DNA from: Saprospirales bacterium
Lineage (GTDB): Bacteria > Bacteroidota > Bacteroidia > Chitinophagales > Saprospiraceae
Assembly (NCBI GenBank): GCA_016711045.1
Contig: JADJTT010000013.1
Coordinates: 107,092 to 171,091 of the forward strand
Reading direction: 5' to 3'
Length of the DNA stretch: 64,000 bases
Shown here: positions 7,766 through 16,726 of the stretch, one piece after another
How the letters are laid out: every line of letters starts with the position of its first letter
How positions within the stretch are numbered: the stretch's first letter is position 1
Translations under genes and position numbers: made by a program
The notes under the pieces: model-generated
What the model was told of the DNA's origin: nothing
The model's database searches: none
What the model saw: the letters and a program-made list of their open reading frames with translations, nothing else

Positions 7766-9892
7766 ATGAAGTCAGAATTCAACAAAAATGGAAAAAATAG
7801 ATCCCGAAGGGGTATTCTACTACTCTTCTTTTTAGCATTGTTGATAATGCCGGGAATCCAGGTGTACTCGCAAGAACGACCGGAAAAGGAAGTTCCAGTA
7901 GGGAACAAATTCGTGAGGTCCGAATTTTCTACGACAGATGTCACGTGGAAATATGCAGTAATCGTCCAAGTAAAAGCAAGCGATCGGATTTCAAAGGAAA
8001 TGCGCCAATATTTGGAACAAACTTTGCGCATATATTACTTGGAAAGAGAGCCGCGAGAGTTGGCCATAAAAAAGAATAAGACAGATAATGAAAAACTAGT
8101 TTCAAGAAATATTAGTAAAGTTCGCGATGATGAATTGATTTTCTGGATGGATAAAAAGATGCAGCCTGACTCTTCTAAATATGAAATCAGTATAGACGTT
8201 ATTCCCAGAAACACCAAGTTGGACCCCGATCGTTTCATATGGACCTGGTCTGACGCCTTCGAGGCTGTTAGACCTGGAGTTATTGCTCTCAAGGAGGGAC
8301 ATCAAAAGACAAAGTTCCCTTACGATGTGATTATAGGAATCGTTGAGTTCCCTCTTCGGGAAGGAACAGCAGGCAGGGTCACCGGCTGCCTGAAATGTGA
8401 GGCACCCAATATTGGAACAAGCACTGTAACCAACCCCATTCCTTATGCCCGTATCCAATATGGTGATTATGAAACGGTGACGGATGCTACAGGCAACTTT
8501 GAATTTGTACAAGAATTTAACGGAGTTCCATCTGGATTGACGATCATTTACGATTCTGATGTGATTGGAACAGGAGGTATATCTTCGGGATTGCAAATAA
8601 TGAATGAGCGGCACCGAACTCGCGAAGAAGGGGTAGAACTACCAGTTGGGACAACAATTAACGACCATTTAGACCTTGGTAATATCACCGTGCATGGAGG
8701 GGATTGTGAATTATGGCGTCTAGGCGTGGAAACCTTGGATGATTATCATACTTCAGTAGGATCCTCCCCTCCTGCAGGCCAGTTGCGTATAAAACGATGG
8801 GGGGGAGTGAATGGAGGCACTCCGTATACTTTTTACGATTACATCGTTCTCTCCAAAGATTATGTAGAAACTTCAGACAGTAATGACCGCACTGAAACCA
8901 TTCGGCACGAGTTTAGCCACACGGTCCGGCATGTAGCGGATGGAAGTGAAGCACACTGGAATTGGGATAATTTCCGGTGGGCTTATGCGAGAGTTCACGG
9001 TGCAAGTGATATCACCAATAAACAATTCGCCTTCAATGAAGGGTGGGCTTATTATTGGGAGGCTGTTTCCCGAAACACGTCTGTGAACCTATTTGGAGCG
9101 CCAGGTGCAGGTAATGAGGAATGGAGTGAGGCGCTAATAGGTCAATATCTGATGGAATTGGGGAAGGAAGCCACCCGCGCTCAAATGGTTCAGGTTTTAA
9201 TAGATAATCCTGGTGAAATCCACTCGCTGTGGGAATATGAGCAAAAGTATTGCGAACTAATGGGCACGAACAAATTCTGTTCTGATGGAGTCCCTCTCCG
9301 GCAAAAGCCGCCGGAATGCCCTCCTGAGTACATCGATGATGGGGCCACCTGCCGGCTCGACAATATCCGGGCAAAACCTTCGTATTTACGGGGCGCTGGA
9401 ATAGTGCCCGTTGATTGTGGCCCCGGGTATGAGTATGATGCCGGGTTATGCTATCCTTTATGCCGGGAAGGATACGTGGGGGTTGGTCCGATCTGTTGGC
9501 AGATTTGCCCACCCGGTTACGATGACGACGGCGCTACCTGCCGACGGAATGCAAGAATCATTGGATCGGACAATTCAGCCTGTCCCTGGTGGGATATTTG
9601 TGGGGTAGCTTTAGCCTCGGGATGTTCTCACTGCCCTCCTGGTTACCAAAATGATGGATGCACCTGTAGAATCGATGCCCATATATTTGGGAAAGACAGT
9701 TACGGGCGCGGAGTAGGTATCGTTCCTACCCGTTGTCGGGATGGCATGGTTTACGATGCTGGTCTGTGCTACTTTCCTTGTCTGCCGGGCTACTTGGGCA
9801 TTGGTCCGGTATGTTGGGGTTCTTGTCCATCCGGATGGGATGACCACGGCGCTACCTGTTACCGCCCCCCACATATAATTACGAAATATTAA
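7766..9892 (+). CDS. Secreted HExxH zinc-metallopeptidase-like protein with Cys-rich C-terminal modules
   Basis: 708 residues with a signal peptide (hydrophobic GILLLFFLALLIM, cleavage near VYSQ, residue 35). A carboxypeptidase-regulatory-like beta domain (about 205-260, GRVTGCLKC to TDATGNFEF) precedes a zincin motif HEFSH at 381-385, with NEGWAYYWE about 45 residues later supplying a possible third metal ligand. From about residue 515 the chain is Cys-rich: CPPEYIDDGATC, then two long units each running GIVP...YDAGLCY...GY(V/L)G(V/I)GP(I/V)CW...DD(D/H)GATC. Such CP-GY-DDGATC modules are more familiar from protist or animal secreted proteins than from bacteria. Established: HExxH with a downstream Glu binds zinc. 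Substrate and sorting route are unknown, as there is no T9SS domain. Confidence 0.82.
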   Translation: MKSEFNKNGKNRSRRGILLLFFLALLIMPGIQVYSQERPEKEVPVGNKFVRSEFSTTDVTWKYAVIVQVKASDRISKEMRQYLEQTLRIYYLEREPRELAIKKNKTDNEKLVSRNISKVRDDELIFWMDKKMQPDSSKYEISIDVIPRNTKLDPDRFIWTWSDAFEAVRPGVIALKEGHQKTKFPYDVIIGIVEFPLREGTAGRVTGCLKCEAPNIGTSTVTNPIPYARIQYGDYETVTDATGNFEFVQEFNGVPSGLTIIYDSDVIGTGGISSGLQIMNERHRTREEGVELPVGTTINDHLDLGNITVHGGDCELWRLGVETLDDYHTSVGSSPPAGQLRIKRWGGVNGGTPYTFYDYIVLSKDYVETSDSNDRTETIRHEFSHTVRHVADGSEAHWNWDNFRWAYARVHGASDITNKQFAFNEGWAYYWEAVSRNTSVNLFGAPGAGNEEWSEALIGQYLMELGKEATRAQMVQVLIDNPGEIHSLWEYEQKYCELMGTNKFCSDGVPLRQKPPECPPEYIDDGATCRLDNIRAKPSYLRGAGIVPVDCGPGYEYDAGLCYPLCREGYVGVGPICWQICPPGYDDDGATCRRNARIIGSDNSACPWWDICGVALASGCSHCPPGYQNDGCTCRIDAHIFGKDSYGRGVGIVPTRCRDGMVYDAGLCYFPCLPGYLGIGPVCWGSCPSGWDDHGATCYRPPHIITKY

Positions 9893-9993
9893 AGCTGAAC
9901 ATTACTACCAGGCAAACGTGCGGGCCAAAGGTCTGCACAATCGACTGTTTTTCATGTTACTCGGTTACTTATATTTCAAAACACCCAAGATTC

Positions 9994-10473
9994 ATGGAAC
10001 CTCGAATTGTTTATGATCAAATTATCTTCAAGGCTTCCCATAATTCGTATGACAGGGATGAATCTATTGCTGAACAGCTGACGTTCCATCCTTCAAGCCC
10101 ACACAATGGAGGATGTATGGCGCTTGAATTCGATATATGGCGCCATTCTTCGCCTTTTATTCGCGATCAACGTATTTCCGATAATTATTTCATGGTCTCC
10201 CATACCGGTACGGGGGGAAGTACCCTTGCCAACTATTTGCGTCAGATAAAGTCGTGGCACCACCGTACACCCAACCATCCTGTGATATTGATTACCATTG
10301 ACATCAAGAGCAAGGAAGGAGGCTATAGTAATTTTCATGACGAAATAGACACCTATTTAAAATGTCATTTTGACCAAAACTTGATTTTCTCGCCCAATCG
10401 CTTGATCAAAGACCATTCATTGAGCCTGTGTGAAAATGTCATTTCGAAATGGCTGGCCATTGTTCTCTTCTAG
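9994..10473 (+). CDS. PI-PLC X-domain-like phosphodiesterase, N-terminal part (interrupted)
   Basis: Shows the start of a phosphatidylinositol-specific phospholipase C-like TIM barrel: KASHNSYDRDES with the first catalytic His, ALEFDIWRH with the metal/acid residues, and MVSHTG with the second His. In this family the two His residues act in general acid/base cleavage of glycerophosphoinositides or related lipids. No signal peptide is visible, so the product may be cytoplasmic or exported by a specialised route. The frame stops at TAG 10471. Around 10446-10498 another frame gives the expected NGWPLFSS...LKHKFIF, so two compensating indels (near GAAAT at 10446 and the T5 run at 10494) explain the stop. 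The rest of the protein is at 10501-11214. Confidence 0.72.
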   Translation: MEPRIVYDQIIFKASHNSYDRDESIAEQLTFHPSSPHNGGCMALEFDIWRHSSPFIRDQRISDNYFMVSHTGTGGSTLANYLRQIKSWHHRTPNHPVILITIDIKSKEGGYSNFHDEIDTYLKCHFDQNLIFSPNRLIKDHSLSLCENVISKWLAIVLF

Positions 10474-10500
10474 CAAGTTAAAACACAAATTCATTTTTGT

Positions 10501-11214
10501 TTGAGCGGCAATAGTGACTGGAAATCAACTTATGCAAATACGAATTTAAGTGCACGTATTTGTTTTAGCGACCAGGATTTTTCGGGCGCCGATTTGTCCA
10601 TTCGCCCTCTAGATAAAGGTAATATCGTGTTTTTCAATTTCCATATATTTCATATGCACCGCGGCGTCTGGATGAATACCATACCGCGCTTTGCCGAGAA
10701 GCATCTCATTGTGCGCACCTATGTTGCAAACAGTGAAGAAAATTGGAGAGATTGTATACAAGCAAACGCAAGCGCAATTGCCACCGATAAAATCAACGAT
10801 CATTCGTGGTGCAAAGTAAGCAATGAGCATCCATACCGCGTGAAAGTGCCCAATTACGACAAACGGCTGATAAAAAACAAGGCAAACAACTCCTACCGCA
10901 CCGACAGGGCTACGATCATGCAGAAGAATTACGAATCTCCGGACTGTACATTCATTTTTGAAAAACAAGTGGGCGAAAATATCTATGCCATTCGAAATGC
11001 CAAAAACGCCTCCTACCTGGATTGTACCATCACCACAATGGCAAGTCGAGTTGAAGGAGACTGCCAGCGATGGGAGTTAATTGTTCGCAATGAGGCCGCT
11101 CACGAGTACTATATCAGAAATTGTAAAAACGGAAAATACATGACCAAGAGAGCCTCCCAGCTTTCAGGAGGAAAAGGTTACGATGAGATATACATCATAA
11201 AATCTGTTGAATAA
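10501..11214 (+). CDS. PI-PLC-like protein, C-terminal part with beta-trefoil-like tail
   Basis: Continues the same reading frame as 9994-10473 after the in-frame TAG; there is no credible independent start (the first codon is TTG inside the barrel sequence FCLSGNSDW). The first 110 or so residues complete the lipase barrel (RICFSDQDFSGAD, HMHRGVWMN). From about residue 140 a Cys/aromatic module (CTFIFEKQ...YAIRNAKNASYLDC...CQRWELI...YYIRNCKNGKYMT) has repeated strand pairs like a ricin-B or fascin-type beta-trefoil, a common carbohydrate-binding or surface-binding module. The combination suggests a secreted effector or toxin; that role is inference. Confidence 0.62.
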   Translation: MSGNSDWKSTYANTNLSARICFSDQDFSGADLSIRPLDKGNIVFFNFHIFHMHRGVWMNTIPRFAEKHLIVRTYVANSEENWRDCIQANASAIATDKINDHSWCKVSNEHPYRVKVPNYDKRLIKNKANNSYRTDRATIMQKNYESPDCTFIFEKQVGENIYAIRNAKNASYLDCTITTMASRVEGDCQRWELIVRNEAAHEYYIRNCKNGKYMTKRASQLSGGKGYDEIYIIKSVE

Positions 11215-11228
11215 GCAAATGAACAATA

Positions 11229-11278
11229 TTGAAAGCGAGATTTTTGCGATCCACAGGACCGCAAAATCTCGCTTTCAA
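11229..11278 (+). terminator. Strong hairpin after the PI-PLC-like gene
   Basis: Arms TTGAAAGCGAGATTTTTGCG (11229-11248) and its complement at 11260-11278 pair almost perfectly (one bulged T) around an 11-base loop. It begins 15 bases after the stop at 11214. No T run follows, so it could also be an attenuator in the leader of the 11297 gene. Confidence 0.65.
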
Positions 11279-11296
11279 TAGAATAAATTAAAAGCC

Positions 11297-12091
11297 ATGA
11301 AAAAGCATCCGATTGTATCCTCTATAGAAGCAGCTTTTGTCTTTTTAGTGCTTCAAACTTTTTCACAAATCGCGTATCCACAGAGTACTGATTGTGTGCC
11401 ATTTCCGAATCCGGAAGAGATTGTAGATGTGGCTATGTGTTCATATTCCAATGAGGTTTATACTTGGTTCTCCACTGGGATGGTAGCAAAGGGTTCGTTT
11501 TCTGATTTTGACCTATATCAACATCTTTTTCCTTACAATCTTCCACAAAATAAATATCCGAGGAATATTGTCGGAATAGGTATTAGAGAACAAGATCCAA
11601 CTGCTTTGGGGGGCTCAGGTTCTCCCTCTGTGAAAGTATATGTTTGGTATGATGACTCTACTTATAGTATTGGTTCCCCGGAAGATTTGGGCAAATACAG
11701 CAATGAGCTTAAGCCTTATACTTTGCCTGCCGGATATGGGACGGACCAAATCGTGGGCATGAGCATTGATGATGACATGAACAGATTTGGTGTGTTTTTT
11801 AGTGATGGAACGAGCTGTGCAGGAGATTCGCCCAGCAGATTGAATAATTTTAGACCCCTGAACAACTATATATCATTACCCTCGCCCTACACTCCAAATG
11901 ATATTGTTGGCATGGCCACAGATGGTGTCATTGATGATGAAGGTGAATATGCAGAACATGTCTATGGAGGGAATTATAAGGGAAAAGATTTGCACTTCTT
12001 TTATTTTTCGGGATGGAACGTAAGTGTAGTATATGACAATAAACCGACTAAATACCTGGGTAGATACATACGGTATTATCTCCCCAAATGA
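11297..12091 (+). CDS. Secreted four-repeat propeller-like domain, probable N-terminus of the 11297-15656 protein
   Basis: 264 residues with a signal peptide (hydrophobic AAFVFLVLQTF, cleavage near YPQS). Four repeats begin with IVDVAM (42), IVGIGI (91), IVGMSI (152) and IVGMAT (203). Each runs into an aromatic strand (VYTWF, VYVWY, FGVFF, LHFFYF), then a G...L block ending LP, the same logic as the repeats in 6497-7123 and 18112-18741. The frame ends at TGA 12089. Removing one C from the CCCC run at 12083-12086 instead continues into LPNDPIAQLRTMPATVEDANREFP to a TAA at 12228. The gene is therefore probably broken by an indel; an independent secreted repeat protein is the alternative. Confidence 0.68.
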   Translation: MKKHPIVSSIEAAFVFLVLQTFSQIAYPQSTDCVPFPNPEEIVDVAMCSYSNEVYTWFSTGMVAKGSFSDFDLYQHLFPYNLPQNKYPRNIVGIGIREQDPTALGGSGSPSVKVYVWYDDSTYSIGSPEDLGKYSNELKPYTLPAGYGTDQIVGMSIDDDMNRFGVFFSDGTSCAGDSPSRLNNFRPLNNYISLPSPYTPNDIVGMATDGVIDDEGEYAEHVYGGNYKGKDLHFFYFSGWNVSVVYDNKPTKYLGRYIRYYLPK

Positions 12092-12230
12092 CCCCATTGC
12101 CCAACTCAGAACCATGCCGGCCACAGTGGAAGATGCGAACCGGGAGTTTCCCGAGCGGAAAGGGAAACTGATCCTGGCGTGGGTAAAGTATTTTATTGAT
12201 ACGTCACGACCAGGTCCCATCCTCCCTTAA

Positions 12231-15200
12231 TGGAACTCCAATGGTGATGCACAACAGGCGCTTAGTATGATTGGCGCCTGTTTGTATATGCTTGGGAAAT
12301 CAGAGGAGTTTTCTGATGATGAATGGAAAGGAACACGTCAAAATCTGGGAACATTCATTCAGAATAATTTACGAGATTATAAAAAGGAGAATAATACTTT
12401 TTTTGATTTAACTGGGTTGGGCTATAATTTCAGAACTGATCTCCATGTTTTTCAAGATGCTGTTGAAAATTATTTTTTTGAAATCCATCCTTTTCAGGAG
12501 GTGGGAACAACGAGAAGGGAATTAGATCCAGTAGGAAAGACAAAAAAGGGAAGTAGAAGCGGTGACTATGATATGACCCTGGTTTATTTAGCCAATTTTC
12601 TTTATACCTTCAAGGATATGAAAATGAAAACTCCTTATGGTGGAAAGAATGAGGATGGTTATTTGCTGACAAATGAAATGATCTATCAAGCGATTTCACA
12701 GGAATACAGGGGACCGGCTAATCAGCTAAATATCCCCGGATGGACATCAGTTGCAGAAGGTCTTCCTGGAATAATTAATTACAATGGAGAACCAGCTCCT
12801 TTCACTTTTTCTATGAATGATTATTTTAGGACCAAGCAAAGAGTTTGTGTGGAAGGCGTCGATGGATTGAATGTATATGATGACAGAGGATTTAAAAAAT
12901 TGGTGGCCCTTATGCCATGTGAGTCTGAGAGTTGGTATAATGCTGAATCAGAAAACCATGTTTTATTGGAGTATACCTGGAATTATTTAATTTCCAATTG
13001 GATAATGTGGCAGGGCTCTTTGAAGGAAGGGGATGAGCGCTATGATCCCAGGATTACAGCTATTTTGAAGGACAAAAATATTGATGATTTTCTCCAAAAT
13101 GATTACGCATGGTGGTTGGATCGAATGTTACAAATAGTAGGCCGTACGGTGCATAACGGTTTATTTGAATCGAATGCAAGACCTTATCAAACTATTTACT
13201 TGAATGCCTTACTAACCTTGGCTGCTCATGCGGATAACCCATCAATTTTACCCTTCTCCGGTCAGAAAAGCGGATCAATGCCTAATTTTGAAAATGATCA
13301 AAAAAGAGTGGCACTTGGGGCTAAAAATGCATTATACGCCATTGCCGCAAAGTTTGCTTTTCAATCCTTTGAAGGTAAACGGTGCCCTCCTATGCGAAGA
13401 GAGGAGGGCAGGAAGTTCTCTGCTGGGTTTTACCAATCTGATAAATTAGTAGATATTTTTGGCGCCCTGACGGGGGCCTATGTTTTCAGCCCATGCCGGT
13501 ATTACTATAGTGATATTTATCATACTGGAACTGATGCTTTTTGGGCGGTTATTACCGAAGGAAACCTTCCTAAAGTCCCTATTCCTCATGCAATTCACGA
13601 TTTCATGCTAAATAAACACGGCGGCTATTTTTCCAGAATGATGGACTATTATACAGGTGGCCATTATCAAATGGGAGAAGAATTAGCTTCTGATCTTGGA
13701 AGTCCTAAATATTTTATACAAGATAATAATGGCAAAATGATTCCATATAGGGGGGAGGATTTCAAAGGAAATCCGGAGTTATATTTTTGTACAGATGATT
13801 ACCTGCTGAGTGCCGGAGGAAAATTCAGACATTTTTTTGATTTACACAGTGGTGATATCAAGACTCTTGAGATATGGTTAAATCTTTGGGAGGTTGAACA
13901 AGCTGCCAGAGTTTATGATTTCTTCTCGAAACCTACTATTGTGATTACCAAAGGGGATATCGGGGGAAAGAACTGGGAAACAGGTGAGGGAGATAGATAT
14001 CTAAATGTCGACTCGGCTCAGGAGGAAGTGCTATTGTTGCTTGGTGATTCCGGTGGCTCAAAGGATGTATCAAGTGGTTTTGCTTTCAGTAATAACCTTT
14101 GGGTGTATAAAAATTTTGTATACGGTTATGAGCACAAGGAAGACGCCACTGAGGGGTATTCTAAAGAATGGCCTCAGAGGTATCCGAAAAATTGGAATCA
14201 GTTTATCTATAATTCAAATGACCCTGTATTTCAGATCGGGGCAGGTGGATCTTTTAAGGTATTTGACTTCACTACTTTAGAGGCCAGAAACCAGGCCCTA
14301 TCAGGTTATTATGTAGTCATGGGAAGGTATATAAAAGATAGTGATGAGGAACAATTCACTGAATTTCGGAGAGGGTTTGTCGAGATTGTTCCTGGAAGGC
14401 TTTATCCAACACCCGCAGAACTAGTCCAAAACATTACGCAAAGAAATACAAGTATAAAAGACAATTTTAACCTAGCCCCAAGCAAATCTGTTTATTACGT
14501 GACATCTACAACGAATGAGCGACTTAAACTATGCCCTGTCTTGGGTGCGTATGAAAGAGGAGGGTGTAAGTTCGGTTGTATTTATCACTGGGATAGTTCC
14601 CGACAGGGAATCCAAGAAGTGGCAAAGCAAGGACCAAATGGAAACTGGGAAAAGGTATCTTTAGAAAAAGATTATATCGATTTTAACGAATTAAAGTCAA
14701 TCCCCCTGATCACCGTTTGGGCGCAAAATCTGGGCCGTGAAGGAGAAGGAATGGAAAATTACCTTTACGCTGAAAACCCTGAAAGCGGTACCATTCTTAT
14801 CCGCAATCCTTATATCGGGTGCAGCTCTGATCCAATAGAAAACGCATTTATCAAAATCGACTCCAAAGACTACCGGAACCCCAAATTTGAAACCTTTGGT
14901 GAAGGATGTTTTGTCGATCTTTATTTGGAAGAGATTTCAATCCTTTCACCCTCACCTCTGACTGCCGGAAAACCTGTCGACTTACGATTGCAAATCATTT
15001 TCGAAGGTAATATCTCGGTAATGACAAAAGGCGTCGTTGCCGTGGAAGGAACCGGCATTCGAAATGAATTTAATATTCCGAGGCTATATCCTTCAAAGAC
15101 AGGTCAGGATACCATGGTGTTTTATAATACCTCGGTTACTATCCCTCAAAGCGGTGATTTTAACATTACGGTCACGATTGACGATCCGAACATCGTTCTG

Positions 15201-15656
15201 GAAAACGATGAATTGAACAATAGCAGAAAATTTGCTGTAAAAATAAATCCAAGCCCGCCTATTCAATGCCTGGATATAATGAGCTGCCCTGATTTGTTGG
15301 CTATTCCTCATAAAATGGCTGTCCCAGACAAGAGGGGGAAATCATACATTAAAGTCGAAAAAGACAAATTGCTGGTGATCGTCAAAAATGAGGGAGGCAA
15401 GCCGGCCGGTAGTTTTATTACCAATCTCCGGTTTGATAACAGATTCTTGTTTTTCAATATAAATCGTTATTCGGAAAACATCACCATCGATCAGCTCGCC
15501 TCAGGAGAGCAAACTGTGATCGGGTTCCCCATGCCCAAAGAGTCTATTCTCTCGCAAAAGGGTGGAAAATTTACCCTTACCGTTGACGCCAGAGATATGG
15601 TTCGGGAGTTCAAAGAGGATAACAATAAAGTACAAACTCTATTTGTGGGGAGATAA
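12231..15656 (+). CDS. Large secreted/surface protein with helical-barrel-like body and two CARDB domains (start interrupted)
   Basis: The open frame runs from 12231; the first ATG is at 12267, inside a helix (DAQQALSMIGACLYMLGK), so the real N-terminus lies upstream, most likely in the 11297 protein across the in-frame TAA at 12228. The first 400 or so residues are helical with repeated motifs such as SENHVLLEYTWNYL and NARPYQTIYLNALLTL, reminiscent of (alpha/alpha) barrels in polysaccharide lyases. I cannot assign a family. The middle part is beta-rich. The C-terminus carries two CARDB-like domains (about 890-990, ending VLENDELNNSRKFAV, and 1025-1129, ending REFKEDNNKVQTLFV). Lower GC than the flanking metabolic genes suggests an accessory origin. 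Confidence 0.7.
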   Translation, partial: WNSNGDAQQALSMIGACLYMLGKSEEFSDDEWKGTRQNLGTFIQNNLRDYKKENNTFFDLTGLGYNFRTDLHVFQDAVENYFFEIHPFQEVGTTRRELDPVGKTKKGSRSGDYDMTLVYLANFLYTFKDMKMKTPYGGKNEDGYLLTNEMIYQAISQEYRGPANQLNIPGWTSVAEGLPGIINYNGEPAPFTFSMNDYFRTKQRVCVEGVDGLNVYDDRGFKKLVALMPCESESWYNAESENHVLLEYTWNYLISNWIMWQGSLKEGDERYDPRITAILKDKNIDDFLQNDYAWWLDRMLQIVGRTVHNGLFESNARPYQTIYLNALLTLAAHADNPSILPFSGQKSGSMPNFENDQKRVALGAKNALYAIAAKFAFQSFEGKRCPPMRREEGRKFSAGFYQSDKLVDIFGALTGAYVFSPCRYYYSDIYHTGTDAFWAVITEGNLPKVPIPHAIHDFMLNKHGGYFSRMMDYYTGGHYQMGEELASDLGSPKYFIQDNNGKMIPYRGEDFKGNPELYFCTDDYLLSAGGKFRHFFDLHSGDIKTLEIWLNLWEVEQAARVYDFFSKPTIVITKGDIGGKNWETGEGDRYLNVDSAQEEVLLLLGDSGGSKDVSSGFAFSNNLWVYKNFVYGYEHKEDATEGYSKEWPQRYPKNWNQFIYNSNDPVFQIGAGGSFKVFDFTTLEARNQALSGYYVVMGRYIKDSDEEQFTEFRRGFVEIVPGRLYPTPAELVQNITQRNTSIKDNFNLAPSKSVYYVTSTTNERLKLCPVLGAYERGGCKFGCIYHWDSSRQGIQEVAKQGPNGNWEKVSLEKDYIDFNELKSIPLITVWAQNLGREGEGMENYLYAENPESGTILIRNPYIGCSSDPIENAFIKIDSKDYRNPKFETFGEGCFVDLYLEEISILSPSPLTAGKPVDLRLQIIFEGNISVMTKGVVAVEGTGIRNEFNIPRLYPSKTGQDTMVFYNTSVTIPQSGDFNITVTIDDPNIVLENDELNNSRKFAVKINPSPPIQCLDIMSCPDLLAIPHKMAVPDKRGKSYIKVEKDKLLVIVKNEGGKPAGSFITNLRFDNRFLFFNINRYSENITIDQLASGEQTVIGFPMPKESILSQKGGKFTLTVDARDMVREFKEDNNKVQTLFVGR

Positions 15657-15671
15657 AAAATTGCTACCACA

Positions 15672-15706
15672 TACGAGTAGTGCGTCTGCAGGACGCATTA
15701 CTCGTA
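15672..15706 (+). terminator. Hairpin after the large surface protein
   Basis: TACGAGTAGTGCGTC (15672-15686) pairs with GACGCATTACTCGTA (15692-15706) with one mismatch across a 5-base loop, 16 bases after the stop at 15656. No long T run follows. The rest of 15657-15821 shows nothing else. Confidence 0.6.
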
Positions 15707-15821
15707 AACCGATTTTTACTATTACACTATACACAACTGATCTTTCTATGGCGAAAAATCCGATACTCCTCCTTTTTTTCGAAATCCCATTGACATAAAT
15801 CATTGCAAGTTTGCAACTTGG

Positions 15822-15871
15822 AAAATAGCTTTAGTCCACAATTAGCACAGCCATGGCCCTAAAGCTATTTT
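15822..15871 (+). promoter_or_regulatory. Perfect 13-bp inverted repeat enclosing the AraC start codon
   Basis: AAAATAGCTTTAG (15822-15834) and CTAAAGCTATTTT (15859-15871) are exact complements; the 24-base loop holds the ribosome-binding region and the ATG at 15853. In RNA this stem could hide or expose the start; in DNA it could be an operator for the regulator itself. Either role is inference. Confidence 0.6.
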
Positions 15872-16704
15872 TCCTCCCCGCTCCGGCGCTCCGGCCTTTT
15901 GTGTCGCATTATGATATCATTGCTCCAGAAGGAGAATTTCCTTCAGGATTTATCCCTCCGCAACTTTCTTCGGGCTTTAGCTTTTGCAAATTTCAAACGA
16001 GTGGCTTTCAGACGGCGAATGAAAAACAAAGTCAAAAATCGATCCCTGCTTCCTTTATCATTCCCGTGCATACACAGTCTTTTACGGTGGATTTGAGCGG
16101 ACCGTCCTGGGCTTTTGGCGTCCACTTTTACCCCGGCAAATTCCACGATTTCTTCGGCTGGCCGCAGGACCTGTTTACCGAGGAACAGGAGGCGGTGCGG
16201 CCCGATGAGACGGATTTCCGAAAAGACTTTCTCGAATTGGAGGAACAGATCCACGAGGCCAAAACGCCGGCGGAACAAGCCGCCTGGACAGACTCGTTCC
16301 TTCTTCGCCATTACCCGCGCCATCCGGTACTATCTCCCGCTATTGACCAGGCTTTGTCGTTTGTCCGCGAAGCAGGTGGCGCCATCCACTTGTCGGAACT
16401 GTTGGAGCGCTCTTGCCTCAGTGAGCGCCATTTCCGCCGCCGCTTCAAGGAACATACCGGTTTGCAGGCCCATACCTACCTGCGCATCTACCGCTTCTAC
16501 CAGGCCTTTTGGCGACTGCCATCCGGTCGCTATCCCTCCCTCACCGACCTGGCTCACGAAGTGGGCTATTTCGACCAGGCCCATTTTATCCGCGATTTTA
16601 AATTCTTCACCGGGCAAACTCCCCGGGAGTTCCTCCAGCAGCATGCATCCGTGACGGAGCAGTTTGCCTGGGACGTGGAGTCGGAGGAATTTGCCGCCCC
16701 GTAA
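15853..16704 (+). CDS. AraC-family transcriptional regulator
   Basis: 283 residues. The N-terminal part (1-150) is a sensory beta-domain of the type common in Bacteroidota AraC proteins (LRPFVSHYDIIAPEG, GVHFYPGKFHDFFG). The C-terminal HTH_18 region has two helix-turn-helix motifs: LSELLERSCLSERHFRRRFKE (about 180-200) and LTDLAHEVGYFDQAHFIRDFK (about 234-254), followed by the typical TGQTPREF. It acts in the cytoplasm on DNA. The start codon sits inside a 13-bp inverted repeat, hinting at autoregulation. The conserved motif at 16727 lies 23 bases after its stop and upstream of the next gene, a possible target; this link is inference. Confidence 0.88.
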   Translation: MALKLFFLPAPALRPFVSHYDIIAPEGEFPSGFIPPQLSSGFSFCKFQTSGFQTANEKQSQKSIPASFIIPVHTQSFTVDLSGPSWAFGVHFYPGKFHDFFGWPQDLFTEEQEAVRPDETDFRKDFLELEEQIHEAKTPAEQAAWTDSFLLRHYPRHPVLSPAIDQALSFVREAGGAIHLSELLERSCLSERHFRRRFKEHTGLQAHTYLRIYRFYQAFWRLPSGRYPSLTDLAHEVGYFDQAHFIRDFKFFTGQTPREFLQQHASVTEQFAWDVESEEFAAP

Positions 16705-16726
16705 GGGGATGTTTTTTACGCATCGC

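Noticed and set aside
10501..10501. A separate gene starting at 10501 with a TTG start
   Set aside because: The first codons are the middle of the PI-PLC barrel in the same frame as the upstream piece; no promoter or start features.
12033..12230. An independent 65-residue gene between the repeat protein and the large surface protein
   Set aside because: Its second half reads as a natural continuation of the repeat protein after one base change, and its start lies inside the repeat domain; treated as part of an interrupted gene.
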